The notes below the pieces were generated by a model, which saw nothing but the letters and a program-made list of their open reading frames with translations, was not told the origin of the DNA and did not search any database. This document shows, one piece after another, positions 45,622-55,011 of a DNA stretch of 64,000 bases (its first letter is position 1; the number at the start of each line of letters is the position of its first letter). Source of the stretch: an uncultured Clostridia bacterium (GTDB taxonomy: Bacteria; Bacillota; Clostridia; Lachnospirales; CAG-274); NCBI GenBank assembly GCA_947630725.1, contig CANRIS010000001.1, positions 185,446 to 249,445 of the forward strand, read 5' to 3'. The position numbers and the translations under genes were made by a program.

Positions 45622-46371
45622 ATGAACGCTATGGAAACAAAAAATATGAATCTCTGGTACGGCACACATCAGGCTCTGCACAGCATAAGCCTGGAACTGC
45701 CCGCCCAAAAGATAACGGCGCTGATCGGGCCTTCGGGCTGCGGAAAATCCACATTCCTCAAATCCCTTAACCGTATGAACGACCTTGTGGAGGGCTGCCG
45801 CATAGAGGGTGAGATAACTCTGAACGGAGTGGATATATATAAAAAATACGATGTGAATATGCTGCGCAAGCGTGTGGGAATGGTTTTTCAGAAGCCGAAC
45901 CCCTTTCCTATGAGCATATATGACAATATAGCCTACGGGCCGAGGATCCACGGCATACGTCAACGAAAAAAGCTGGACGAAATAGTGGAGGGCTCACTGC
46001 GAAAGGCAGCCATATGGGACGAATGCAAGGACAGGCTCAAAAAAAGCGCCTTGGGCATCAGCGGAGGACAGCAGCAGAGACTTTGTATAGCGAGGGCATT
46101 GGCGGTGGAACCCGAGGTTTTGCTTATGGACGAGCCAACATCGGCTCTCGACCCCATATCCACTGCCAAAATAGAGGATCTGGCTGTGGAGTTAAGCAAA
46201 AAATATACCATCGTTATGGTAACACACAATATGCAGCAGGCGGCAAGGATCGCCGACAAGACGGCGTTTTTTCTTCTGGGCGAGCTTATAGAATCGGGGG
46301 ACACCGACAAAATGTTTTCGCTGCCCGGGGATAAGCGCACCGAGGACTACATCACGGGGAGGTTTGGCTGA
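45622..46371 (+). CDS. pstB: phosphate ABC transporter ATP-binding protein
   Basis: A 249-residue ATPase. Walker A is GPSGCGKST, the signature is [16 protein letters not shown], Walker B is [13 protein letters not shown], and PstB-specific [26 protein letters not shown] is present. It starts 2 bases after pstA, with AAAGGAAAC upstream. It energises phosphate import and helps signal to PhoR through PhoU. Confidence 0.97.
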   Translation: MNAMETKNMNLWYGTHQALHSISLELPAQKITALIGPSGCGKSTFLKSLNRMNDLVEGCRIEGEITLNGVDIYKKYDVNMLRKRVGMVFQKPNPFPMSIYDNIAYGPRIHGIRQRKKLDEIVEGSLRKAAIWDECKDRLKKSALGISGGQQQRLCIARALAVEPEVLLMDEPTSALDPISTAKIEDLAVELSKKYTIVMVTHNMQQAARIADKTAFFLLGELIESGDTDKMFSLPGDKRTEDYITGRFG

Positions 46372-46372
46372 A

Positions 46373-47014
46373 ATGCGTGACCGTTATAAAGAACAGCTCC
46401 GTCTGCTGAGCGATGAGCTTAAGAGTATGGGCGAAATGTGCAGAGAGGCCATTGGCTGCGCCGTGAGCTATCTGACCCAAAACGATCCAGAAATGAAAGC
46501 AAATGCAAAAGAGTGCGAAAAACAGACCGACCGTATGGAGCGTGACATCGAGGTTCTGTGTATGAGGCTGCTTATGCGTCAACAGCCCCTTGCGGCGGAT
46601 TTCAGATTTGTCACCGCAGCCCTTAAAATGACATCGGATATGGAGCGTATAGGCGACCATGCGGACGATATTGCCGAAATCGGCGACTATGTGGGAAAAA
46701 CGGATATAAAGCTGCGCTCCAAAATAGCCGAAATATCGGATTCGGCCTCAGAAATGCTTAAAACAAGCATAGATTCATACACCCTACAGAATGCGGAGCT
46801 TGCTCAGTCAGCCATAGCTATGGACGATGATATAGACCGTCTCTTTTTGGAGTTTAAACAAAAGCTTATAGAGACGATTCACCAAAAAAATGAAGATGCC
46901 GAAGCGCTCCTTGACCTGCTTATGATAGCCAAATATTTTGAACGTATAGGCGACCACGCCGAAAATATAGCGCAGTGGGTGATCTATGCCTTAAAAGGCG
47001 AACGCAGGGCTTGA
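46373..47014 (+). CDS. phoU: phosphate signalling protein PhoU
   Basis: A 213-residue all-helical protein with two PhoU repeats. Each carries the metal-binding block: TAALKMTSDMERIGDHADDIAE and MIAKYFERIGDHAENIAQW. It damps PhoR and PstB activity when phosphate is plentiful. I use ATG 46373, ten bases after GGGAGG; the TTG at 46364 is almost on the ribosome site. Confidence 0.96.
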   Translation: MRDRYKEQLRLLSDELKSMGEMCREAIGCAVSYLTQNDPEMKANAKECEKQTDRMERDIEVLCMRLLMRQQPLAADFRFVTAALKMTSDMERIGDHADDIAEIGDYVGKTDIKLRSKIAEISDSASEMLKTSIDSYTLQNAELAQSAIAMDDDIDRLFLEFKQKLIETIHQKNEDAEALLDLLMIAKYFERIGDHAENIAQWVIYALKGERRA

Positions 47015-47057
47015 TTTGATCGTCAAAAGGTGTTATCTTAAAGGCAGGGTGATAAAA

Positions 47058-47735
47058 ATGGAAACCATATATATTGTAGAGGACGATGACAATATACGCA
47101 AGCTCATATGCTATGCTCTCAGACGTGAATGCTTTGGCGTTGAGGGCTTTGCTCTGCCGTCCGAATTTTTTAAAACATACAGAACCGTAAGACCCGACCT
47201 TATACTTCTGGATATTATGCTCCCCGAGGAGGACGGTTTGGAGATCCTGCGGAAGATAAGAGACTCCGACCCCGATATGCCCGTTATTATGCTCACCGCA
47301 AAGGACAGCGAGTTTGACAAGGTGACGGGTCTTGATATGGGCGCTGACGACTATATAGCCAAGCCCTTCGGTATGACCGAGCTGGTATCCCGTGTGAGGG
47401 CTGTTCTGAGACGGAGCAAAAGAGGCTCTGAAAATATTCGCATATATAATATGGGAGCTCTTACCGTTGATACGGGCAGGCACACAGTCAGTGTTTCGGA
47501 TAAGGGCGTTTCACTTTCATTCAAGGAGTTTGCCCTGTTGGAGACACTTCTGAGAGCCGAGGGAAAGGTTCTGTCCCGAGAGGAGCTGTTTGCGAGGGTC
47601 TGGGGCGATTATTACGGAGAATCCCGCACCCTTGACGTGCATATACGCAATCTGCGAAAAAAGCTGGGCTCTGCGGGAAAATATATAAAAACCGTAAAAA
47701 ACATAGGCTACAGAATAGGTGAAAACGATGAATAA
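47058..47735 (+). CDS. phoB: PhoB/PhoP-type response regulator
   Basis: A 225-residue OmpR-family regulator. The receiver has the acidic pair EDDDN, phospho-acceptor Asp52 (LILLDIMLPEEDG), Thr in MLTAKD, and Lys in IAKPFG. The winged-helix domain (130-225) ends with SREELFARVWGDYYGESRTLDVHIRNLRKKLG. ATG 47058 with GGCAGGGTG upstream; the frame opens at 47016 but lacks a ribosome site. It likely binds the Pho box at 42926. Confidence 0.95.
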   Translation: METIYIVEDDDNIRKLICYALRRECFGVEGFALPSEFFKTYRTVRPDLILLDIMLPEEDGLEILRKIRDSDPDMPVIMLTAKDSEFDKVTGLDMGADDYIAKPFGMTELVSRVRAVLRRSKRGSENIRIYNMGALTVDTGRHTVSVSDKGVSLSFKEFALLETLLRAEGKVLSREELFARVWGDYYGESRTLDVHIRNLRKKLGSAGKYIKTVKNIGYRIGENDE

Positions 47736-48945
47736 AAAAATATTCCGCTATTCGCTGATAGTTTCAATGATACTGCTTTCGGCAAGCATTCTGATTATAA
47801 TAGGCATACTCTACGGATATTTTGAAACGCAGCTAAAGTATCGGCTGAGGACGGAGGCAGGCTATATAGGCGCTGCTGTTATGACGGAGGGAATATCCTA
47901 TTTCGACAGGGTAGATACGGAGGACAGAATCACGCTTGTAGCTCCCGATGGAACGGTGCTTGCGGACACCGATGCCGACTCGGCAGCCCTTGAAAACCAC
48001 CTTGACCGAAAAGAAATACGGCTCGCCATAGAAAACGGCAGCGGCCAAAGCGTACGTTATTCAGACACGTTTATGCAGAGGACGGTCTATTATGCCATAA
48101 AGCTTGAAAACGGCAATATCCTGCGTGTTTCCGCAAAGCTGTATACTGTGCTTGCCGTTCTGTCGGGGCTTGCGGCGCCCATAGCCGCAATAATTATTCT
48201 TGCCGTGGTGGCATCTGCCATATTATCGGCAAAAATCTCCGAAAATGTCATAGGCGATGAAGAAAGGGAAAAACGAGAACAGATGAGGCATGAATTTACA
48301 TCGAATGTTTCTCATGAATTAAAAACGCCTCTGACATCAATTTCAGGTTTTGCTGAAATGCTTATGCAGGGTGACGCGGAGCCCGAAACCGTGGTGGATT
48401 TTTCAAAATCTATCTATGACGAGTCACGGAGAATGATAGCCCTTGTGCAGGATATTCTCCGCATTTCCGAGCTGGACGAAAAAATGCGCTTTGAGCGTGA
48501 GGACGTTGATCTGTACGCCCTTGCAGAGGAGATCGTTTCGCGTCTTAAGCCCGAAGCGGATAAAATGCAGGTGCGCCTTAACATAACAGGCGAGCACATA
48601 CACATTGACGGCGTGCGGAAGATCCTTGACGAAATATTGTACAACCTCTGCGACAATGCGGTCAAATACAACAGACCGAACGGACTTGCAGAGATCGCCA
48701 TACACAAAAAGGAGGATTCGGCTCTGCTGTCGGTCAGAGATACGGGCATAGGTATTGCGGCGGATGAGCAGGAGCGTATTTTTGAGCGTTTTTATCGTGT
48801 GGACAAGACCCGTTCAAAAGCAGGCGGCGGCACGGGTCTGGGGCTGTCCATCGTAAAGCATGGGGCTATCTGTCACAACGGTTCCATACAGATCGAAAGT
48901 GAACCCGACAAGGGAACGACCATAACGGTTCGTTTTCCTCTCTGA
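47728..48945 (+). CDS. phoR: PhoR-type sensor histidine kinase
   Basis: A 405-residue membrane kinase. Two helices (about 8-30 and 135-165) bracket a compact sensor region. The kinase core has the H box SNVSHELKTPLTSISGF, N box LYNLCDNAVKYNRPNG, G1 DTGIGIAADEQERIFERFYRVD, and G2 GGTGLGLSIVKH. No PAS domain is seen, which makes it shorter than classical PhoR. ATG 47728 overlaps phoB by eight bases; GTG 47719 is possible. Confidence 0.93.
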   Translation: MNKKIFRYSLIVSMILLSASILIIIGILYGYFETQLKYRLRTEAGYIGAAVMTEGISYFDRVDTEDRITLVAPDGTVLADTDADSAALENHLDRKEIRLAIENGSGQSVRYSDTFMQRTVYYAIKLENGNILRVSAKLYTVLAVLSGLAAPIAAIIILAVVASAILSAKISENVIGDEEREKREQMRHEFTSNVSHELKTPLTSISGFAEMLMQGDAEPETVVDFSKSIYDESRRMIALVQDILRISELDEKMRFEREDVDLYALAEEIVSRLKPEADKMQVRLNITGEHIHIDGVRKILDEILYNLCDNAVKYNRPNGLAEIAIHKKEDSALLSVRDTGIGIAADEQERIFERFYRVDKTRSKAGGGTGLGLSIVKHGAICHNGSIQIESEPDKGTTITVRFPL

Positions 48946-49027
48946 AGGGCTTGCGCCAAGAGGTCGTAAACCAACAACATTCCTCTGTCGGACGAATATA
49001 AAATAAAAATATAAAAATGATTTATAA

Positions 49028-49075
49028 AAAAGGATCTCCGTTTTCCCAAAAAAAGGGCGGGGATCCTTATTTTTG
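49028..49075. terminator. bidirectional terminator after phoR
   Basis: AAGGATCTCCG (49030-49040) pairs with CGGGGATCCTT (49058-49068), one G-T pair, followed by ATTTTTG. The opposite strand also has a T-run, serving the converging oxidoreductase gene. Confidence 0.85.
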
Positions 49076-49116
49076 ATGTCTGATGCTTGGCGTTTGGCGT
49101 TTTGGGGGGCTTGTGA

Positions 49117-50094
49117 TTATTCAAAGGAGAATTTCATATTCCATATGTCCCGTATTTTGTCCATAAGCCCTAAGACTGCAAGGCTGTCATGGGGTGTAAA
49201 AATGTCGCTGTGGGTCTTTTTTTCTTTTATGCATTTTGTCGTTTCTCTTATTTCGTATTCAAAGCCGTTTATGTCAAAGGGACATTCTACGGTATATGCC
49301 TCTCCGCCGTCGGGCTTGACCGTCATAGTTGTTGCAGCCTGAAAATCGGGAAGATATACGGCGGCTCTGTCGAAATAAACGGCAGCGCGGCGCTCCATTC
49401 TTATGCCTATGCTCTGGGCGCACTGTGCTGTGCGTCCTTCGGGATATTTGAGCTGGAGTATGCTGAAATCATCGGTTCCGTATTCGTTGAAATGCACCTC
49501 GGTCGAAATTTTTTCGGGCGCAGCCCCCATAAGCATATGCAGAAAGCCGAGGTTATAAATGCCTATGTCAAGCAGCGCTCCGCCGCCCAAGTCCGATCTG
49601 AACTTGCGTTCTCTCCGTGTTTCGTTTACGCTGTATCCATAGTCGCAGCGCACATGGCGCAGATCGCCGAATTTTTTCGTACCTACAATATCCATAAGCT
49701 CTCTGTACAGCGGCAGAAAACGTATCCAGAAAGCCTCCATTATGAACAATCCCCTCTTTTCGGCCTCATTATACAGAAATTCCGCATCGGCGGCATTCGT
49801 TGTAAAAGGCTTTTCGCAGAGAACGTGTTTTCCGTTTTCAAGGCACAGCATGGCGTTTTCCATATGCAGGCTGTTTGGCGTAGCGATATAGACCGCCTCC
49901 ACCTCGCTGTCAGATACAAGCTCTTCATAAGAGCCGTACGCTTTTTTTATTCCGTATGTATCGGCAAACGCCTTTGCCCTTTTTTCATCTCTCGACCCTA
50001 CCGCCACCACAGCTTCTTCGGCGGAATTCATAAGAGCCACTGTTTTTGCAAATTTTGCGGCTATGGTACCCGTTGCCATAATACCCCATTTCAT
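49117..50094 (-). CDS. Gfo/Idh/MocA family oxidoreductase
   Basis: A 325-residue NAD(P)-dependent dehydrogenase. The Rossmann start is MKWGIMATGTIAAKFAK, and the nucleotide ribose region is VAVGSRDEKRAKAFADTYG. EKPFTTNAADAE holds the conserved Lys-Pro, and GGALLDIGIYNLGFLHMLMG the catalytic-site Asp and Tyr/His region. Likely substrate: a sugar or sugar acid. It is next to an AraC regulator and near the exo-lyase, so a role in pectin-sugar metabolism is plausible but inferred. Confidence 0.9.
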   Translation of the reverse strand: MKWGIMATGTIAAKFAKTVALMNSAEEAVVAVGSRDEKRAKAFADTYGIKKAYGSYEELVSDSEVEAVYIATPNSLHMENAMLCLENGKHVLCEKPFTTNAADAEFLYNEAEKRGLFIMEAFWIRFLPLYRELMDIVGTKKFGDLRHVRCDYGYSVNETRRERKFRSDLGGGALLDIGIYNLGFLHMLMGAAPEKISTEVHFNEYGTDDFSILQLKYPEGRTAQCAQSIGIRMERRAAVYFDRAAVYLPDFQAATTMTVKPDGGEAYTVECPFDINGFEYEIRETTKCIKEKKTHSDIFTPHDSLAVLGLMDKIRDIWNMKFSFE

Positions 50095-50133
50095 TTTTGT
50101 ATATGCCTCCTGTCATCAAATTTTTATTATTTA

Positions 50134-50958
50134 TTAAAGATATTTGTTGTTTTTTCTGTATACAAAGGGAGAAACCCCCTTTATCCTTTTAAAAACGTCC
50201 CCGAAATAGCTGCTGTTGTTAAAACCGCATTCAAGGGCAATTTCGGTTATGGATTTGTTCGTTTCGAGAAGCATTGCCGAGGCTTCGCGGATTCTCACGA
50301 TAATCAGATATTCCCTATAGCCGAAGCCTGTGGACGCCTTGAATTTTTTTGAAAAATATGTGGGGCTTATATTTACATAGCCTGCCACCTCTTCAAGGCT
50401 TAGGTTTTTGCTGCAGTTGTCTCTTATATATTTTGCCGCGCTTTCCATAAGCCTGTCGGTTGTTCCTATGCTTCGGGAATATTCGTTCTTTTTATGGTTC
50501 CTGCTGCGTATAAGAAAAATTATAAGCTCCTGCAAATAATTTTTTATGCTCAGATCCGAAAATTCATCCTGCCTGCCATACTCGGTCAGCATTCTCTCCA
50601 TAATCTCCTCGGCATAATATTTGTTTATGCCCGAAAGATGGACGACAGGCTCGGGATAAAATATCTTTTTAAGTGAGATCTCGGGCTGAATACTCTTTAT
50701 GTCGGTTATGGGCTTATCGTTAAAGGTTATTACTATCCTTTCGTGGGGCTTGTCGTTTGTGTGGGTGGTTTTATGAATGGTGTTCATAGGTATAAAAATC
50801 AGATCGCCCCTGTTCAGAACATAAATAGAGCCGTCAAAAAACATTCTTCTTGCGCCGTTCAGCAGATAATAGATCTCATACATGGGGTGAAGATGAGTGG
50901 CCTCCATATCAAAAAGCGGGCCGTGCTTTACCTTAGTTATTCTGAATCCGTCCGTCAT
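50134..50958 (-). CDS. AraC family transcriptional regulator
   Basis: A 274-residue regulator. The N-terminal cupin domain (HLHPMYEIYYLLNGARRMFFDG, GDLIFIPMNTIHKT) senses a ligand. The C-terminal double helix-turn-helix (LSLEEVAGYVNISPTYFSKKFKASTGFGYREYL and ITEIALECGFNNSSYFGDVFKRIKGVSP) binds DNA. I use ATG 50958, seven bases after GGAGGG; an upstream GTG contains that site. It diverges from the MATE gene, across a 161-base gap that probably holds both promoters. Confidence 0.93.
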   Translation of the reverse strand: MTDGFRITKVKHGPLFDMEATHLHPMYEIYYLLNGARRMFFDGSIYVLNRGDLIFIPMNTIHKTTHTNDKPHERIVITFNDKPITDIKSIQPEISLKKIFYPEPVVHLSGINKYYAEEIMERMLTEYGRQDEFSDLSIKNYLQELIIFLIRSRNHKKNEYSRSIGTTDRLMESAAKYIRDNCSKNLSLEEVAGYVNISPTYFSKKFKASTGFGYREYLIIVRIREASAMLLETNKSITEIALECGFNNSSYFGDVFKRIKGVSPFVYRKNNKYL

Positions 50959-51119
50959 ATATATTCCCTCCACTTGCTATACTTGTGGTTCTGCAAAAAA
51001 ATATATCATACATTGCACAAAAAATCAATAGTTTTTGCCAAATTCGTCAATTTTTCAGTAGAAACTATATATTTTTTGTTATATACTCTTATAACAACAT
51101 CAACAAAAGAGGAATCTTT

Positions 51120-52487
51120 ATGCTAAGAAACAGCGCCGCAGGCAATACAAGGCTCATACTTGAGGGTAACCTTATAAAAGCCGTATTGTCATTGTCGGTA
51201 CCCATTGTTATAAACAATTTTTTACAGACAATGTATAATCTGACCGATACATTCTGGCTCGGAAGGCTGGGGACGGCAGATATGGCAGGCATAGCCCTTG
51301 TTTCTCCCGTGCAGAATACGGCGGTCAATTTCGGACAGGGCATAACCCTTGCAGGCTCCATACTTATTTCTCAGTATGTGGGGGCAAGGGACAACAAAAA
51401 CGCAAGGTCTATGGCAAGTCAGATCTTTGTCTGCGCTATGGTTTTTTCGACATTGGCGTCAATCCTCTGTTTTTTGGGCACTCCCTCCATTGTGGGATGG
51501 CTGGGAGCCGAGGGAGATGTCTTTGAAAAAGCCGAAACCTATCTGGGGCTTGTCATATGGGATCTGCCCTTTCTGTTTATGATAAATATATTTTCCGCAG
51601 TAAGTCAGGCTCAGGGGAACACCATAAGACCCATGCTGCTCAACCTGCTTGGCATAGTGCTGAATATGCTGTTGGATTCCTTTCTTATGATAGGCTTAAG
51701 ACTCGGCATCGCAGGGGCTGCTCTTGCCACCGTAGCCGCAAAAATGCCCTGCGCGGCTGTGGGTATGTTCTTTCTCACCCGAAAAGAAAGCGCCGTACAT
51801 CTTGAACTCAGAAAATTCAGGTTTGAAAAAACAAAGCTTATGAACATATTAAGGATAGGGCTGCCTACGGCTTTAGGCGGCTCGGCGATGCAGTTCGGCT
51901 TTTTGCTTATGACAAAAAACGTCCTTGTTTTCGGCGATGACGCAATGGCAGCCTACGGCATAGGCAACGCAATAAACGGTATCATATCCATGCCCAGCAA
52001 CGCCGTAGGCTCCGCAGTCGCCACGATCGTGGGTCAGAACACAGGCGCAGGAAATATGGAAAGAGCCGAAAGGGCATATAAAAAAGCAAGGCTTATGATA
52101 GTGGCGTTTCTGTTTGTGGGCGGTATGATACTTTCAAGAGACATTGTGGCTCTGTTTATGGTGTCGAGATTTTCGGCTGACGAAAGAGTTATACCGATGG
52201 CTGCGGACTTTCTTTCGATAATGGCGTTCTGGTGCTTTACAAACGGCATATACAACACAACAACGGGACTTTTTCAGGGTACGGGCAATACCCTCTATAC
52301 AATGGTCGTTGAGGCGGCAAGGCTCTGGGTGTTCAGATTTGCCACGCTTTATATTCTCGACAACCTTTTGGGAATGCAGGAAAGAAGCGTATGGTTCTCC
52401 GTTGTAATAAGCAACGGTATATCGGCTCTTATACTGTGGCTGCTCTACCGAACGGGTCTTTGGCGAAAAAATAAAGCTATATTATAA
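51120..52487 (+). CDS. MATE family efflux/transport protein
   Basis: A 455-residue transporter with twelve helices in two halves. LSLSVPIVINNFLQTMYNLTDTFWLGRLGTADMAGIALVSP starts the first half, and MPSNAVGSAVATIVGQNTGAGNMERAERA lies in the second. It exchanges cations for organic substrates. ATG 51120 has AAGAGGAATCTTT upstream; the longer frame from 50985 is not hydrophobic in the right way. It is divergent from the AraC gene and just before the exo-lyase gene. Confidence 0.93.
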   Translation: MLRNSAAGNTRLILEGNLIKAVLSLSVPIVINNFLQTMYNLTDTFWLGRLGTADMAGIALVSPVQNTAVNFGQGITLAGSILISQYVGARDNKNARSMASQIFVCAMVFSTLASILCFLGTPSIVGWLGAEGDVFEKAETYLGLVIWDLPFLFMINIFSAVSQAQGNTIRPMLLNLLGIVLNMLLDSFLMIGLRLGIAGAALATVAAKMPCAAVGMFFLTRKESAVHLELRKFRFEKTKLMNILRIGLPTALGGSAMQFGFLLMTKNVLVFGDDAMAAYGIGNAINGIISMPSNAVGSAVATIVGQNTGAGNMERAERAYKKARLMIVAFLFVGGMILSRDIVALFMVSRFSADERVIPMAADFLSIMAFWCFTNGIYNTTTGLFQGTGNTLYTMVVEAARLWVFRFATLYILDNLLGMQERSVWFSVVISNGISALILWLLYRTGLWRKNKAIL

Positions 52488-52503
52488 AAAAGGAGAATTA
52501 AAA

Positions 52504-54717
52504 ATGATAAATCTGCATTTTGAAAAGATATACAGCACAAAGGGAAGATGGGAGCCATGCAGCGTGGCTGTACCGTTTGAAAAAGGCAGACTTAAGGACC
52601 TCTCCGGGGTGCGTGTATATGACGAAAACAAAAACCCCGTACCGACTCAGGCGAGAGCAACCGCTCTTTATCCCGACAGAAGCGTTAAATGGCTTTTTGT
52701 GAGATTTATGGCAAAGGTACCCGCCTCGAAGCCGACAGACTATTCCCTCGACATCTCCTCCGAGCCTCTGAACCTCAGAACTATAAGAGCCGATGACAAA
52801 AGTGCCGACACGGGAAGTCTGTCCTTCAGAGTCTCCGAAAAAGAAAACACTCTTTTTGACGAAATAAGGCTTGGCGAAAAAGTCTTTGACAGCAGCTTCA
52901 TATCGGCTCCGCAGCTTAAGGACGGCAAGGACAGGGAGTACGACTTCAAAGCCGAAAAATGGGAGCTTTCCGAAAGCGGAGAGGTGTGCGCCGTTTTAAA
53001 GGGAACGGGCTTTCACAGTTATAAGGGCAAAGATATATACAAATGCGAAATAAAGCTTTTCTGCTATATCGACAAGCCATGGATAGAGCTTGCGTACAGA
53101 ATAATAAATACGACAGAAGATATTCTTGAAATCAAAAACCTCGAAATCAACCACGTCAAGGCCTATGCCTCGGATATGAGATGCGCTGCGGGCATTTCAA
53201 ACTATAAAACACGATATAAAATAAGCGAAAACGGCTCGGAGGTAAAGGAAATAATAGACGATGAGCTTCTGCTTTTTGAGGCAAACGAACACAACGCCGA
53301 GGTTTTTTACGGCACGTTTTTTGCAGACTGCACCGACAGCTCGGGGGGCTTGTGCGCAACGGTCTATCAGGCGCAGCAGAACTTTCCCAAAGCTATCTCG
53401 GCTGATAAAAACGGCTTAAGCATAAAGTTAGTGCCTCAGAACGTGGGAAGAATAATAATGCAGGGAGGTATGGCGAGAGAGCAGAGAATACTCTTTGATT
53501 TTCATACACCCTTTCGGGATCTCTCAGAGCTTAACGATACTTCCATAAGGTATCAGATGCCCAACAAGCCGCAGGTATCTCCCGAAATTTTTGAAAAAAG
53601 CGGAATTATCGAGGATATATTCTGCGACAAAAAGAACAGCGATATCGAAATGTTTTTGCAGGGTGAAGCCGATGGGCATATGAGGTGTTATGGTATGCTC
53701 AACTGGGGAGACTCCCCCGATATGGGCTACACAATGCAGGGCAGAGGAGGAAACGAGCTTGTATGGACGAACAACGAATACGATTATTCGCACGCCTGTG
53801 CGCTGATGTACGAAAGAACGGGCATAAGGCGTTTTCTTGACTATATGCTTGTAAGCGGAAGACATTGGCTTGACGTGGATATATGCCACTACAGCAGCGA
53901 TCCGCTGTATCTCAACGGACACTGGGAGCATACGAACGGCCACTGTAAAAATAAAATAATGGAATGTTCGCATCAGTGGGTCGAGGGGCTTCTGGACTAC
54001 TATCACTTTACGGGTGACGAGGACGCTCTGAAAACCGCCATAGAAATAGGAAACAACGATCTGCGTCAGCTTAAAAAGCCCCAATACAGCAAGCCGGGGT
54101 CTGCAAACGCAAGAGACACCGGCTGGGCGCTCAGGGTCTTTACCGCGCTTTATAAAGAGACAAATGATGAAAAATGGCTTGAAAAATGTGACCGCATAGT
54201 ATCTCATTTTGAGGAATGGGAGAAAAAGTACGGCCTGTGGCTATCGCCCTACACCGACAACACCCATATAAGGTCGGTATTTATGATTTCAATCGCTGCG
54301 GCAAGTCTTATGCGGTATTACAGAGTGCGCCCGCAGGAAAAAATCAAGGCTATGATACTTCGCGCGGTAGACGATCTTATCGAAAACGCAAGACTTGACA
54401 ACGGGCTTTTCTACTACAAGGAGCTGCCCAGTCTCAAACGCTTCGGAAACAATCCCATTATTTTGGAGGCTCTGACAATAGCCTATGAGCTTACGGGAGA
54501 TACAAAATATCTGGAGGTCGGTATGCCTACATTCAACTTCATATACAGCCGCAGAGGGCCTGCCTTTTTAGGTGTGGGACAAAAAAAGTCCATCGGCGAC
54601 ACGGTCACAACAGGCGGTCAGGGTACTAAGGGCTTTGCCCAGATGCTTATACCCGTTGCCACCTACTATACGGCCTGCCTGAGAGAAGGTCTGATCCCTG
54701 CCAAAAGCTCTGTATAA
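52504..54717 (+). CDS. exo-rhamnogalacturonan lyase family protein (PcRGLX/YetA-like, PL26 type)
   Basis: A 737-residue protein. The N-terminal beta region (1-350; GRWEPCSVAVPFEKGRLKDLSGVRVYDENKNPVP, ALYPDRSVKWLFVRF) matches PcRGLX/YetA. The alpha/alpha-toroid (about 370-735) contains NWGDSPDMGYTMQGRGG, HACALMYERTG, NGHWEHTNGHCKNKIMECSHQWVEGLLDYYHFTGDE. This family trims unsaturated disaccharides from rhamnogalacturonan-I ends. No signal peptide is present, so it should act on imported oligomers in the cytoplasm. AAAAGGAG precedes the ATG, 16 bases after the MATE gene. Confidence 0.8.
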   Translation: MINLHFEKIYSTKGRWEPCSVAVPFEKGRLKDLSGVRVYDENKNPVPTQARATALYPDRSVKWLFVRFMAKVPASKPTDYSLDISSEPLNLRTIRADDKSADTGSLSFRVSEKENTLFDEIRLGEKVFDSSFISAPQLKDGKDREYDFKAEKWELSESGEVCAVLKGTGFHSYKGKDIYKCEIKLFCYIDKPWIELAYRIINTTEDILEIKNLEINHVKAYASDMRCAAGISNYKTRYKISENGSEVKEIIDDELLLFEANEHNAEVFYGTFFADCTDSSGGLCATVYQAQQNFPKAISADKNGLSIKLVPQNVGRIIMQGGMAREQRILFDFHTPFRDLSELNDTSIRYQMPNKPQVSPEIFEKSGIIEDIFCDKKNSDIEMFLQGEADGHMRCYGMLNWGDSPDMGYTMQGRGGNELVWTNNEYDYSHACALMYERTGIRRFLDYMLVSGRHWLDVDICHYSSDPLYLNGHWEHTNGHCKNKIMECSHQWVEGLLDYYHFTGDEDALKTAIEIGNNDLRQLKKPQYSKPGSANARDTGWALRVFTALYKETNDEKWLEKCDRIVSHFEEWEKKYGLWLSPYTDNTHIRSVFMISIAAASLMRYYRVRPQEKIKAMILRAVDDLIENARLDNGLFYYKELPSLKRFGNNPIILEALTIAYELTGDTKYLEVGMPTFNFIYSRRGPAFLGVGQKKSIGDTVTTGGQGTKGFAQMLIPVATYYTACLREGLIPAKSSV

Positions 54718-54775
54718 CAGCCTAAACAAAATAACAGTCAATAATATTCGCACTCCGCTTACGCTACGCGCTCAT

Positions 54776-54886
54776 AACCGACGGCTTCTGATGAAGCCTT
54801 TGTATTCGGATGGGAGCTTGCATCTCCCACCGAATACAACAGTAAGTACCCACCGCCTAAAGAGGCGGGGGACTTACTTGTCGGTT
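54776..54886. repeat. palindromic four-way-junction element
   Basis: Outer stem AACCGAC (54776-54782) with GTCGGTT (54880-54886) encloses three hairpins: GGCTTC-TGAT-GAAGCC (54783-54798); TTGTATTCGG with CCGAATACAA (54800-54839) topped by TGGGAG-CTTGCAT-CTCCCA; and AGTAAGT with ACTTACT (54841-54878) around CCGCC-TAAAGA-GGCGG. Nothing in it looks coding. The shape recalls small palindromic transposable or IS200/IS605-derived elements, but no transposase is near. Confidence 0.8.
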
Positions 54887-54914
54887 AAATAACATAAAAT
54901 AATAACTCAAACAA

Positions 54915-54960
54915 AAAAGGAGAGCTGCGCCGAACACATTTCGCAGCCCTCCGTTTTTTT
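54915..54960. terminator. bidirectional terminator between exo-lyase and anti-sigma genes
   Basis: GGAGAGCTGCG (54919-54929) pairs with CGCAGCCCTCC (54942-54952), one mismatch, with T-runs on both strands. Confidence 0.85.
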
Positions 54961-55011
54961 GATTTTATACCTGTTTATGTCTATAATATGACGTCCTTAG
55001 TCTGTTCATAC

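Noticed and set aside
49189..50352. Open frame of 387 codons on the plus strand
   Set aside because: It runs antisense across both the oxidoreductase and AraC genes and has no recognisable domain.
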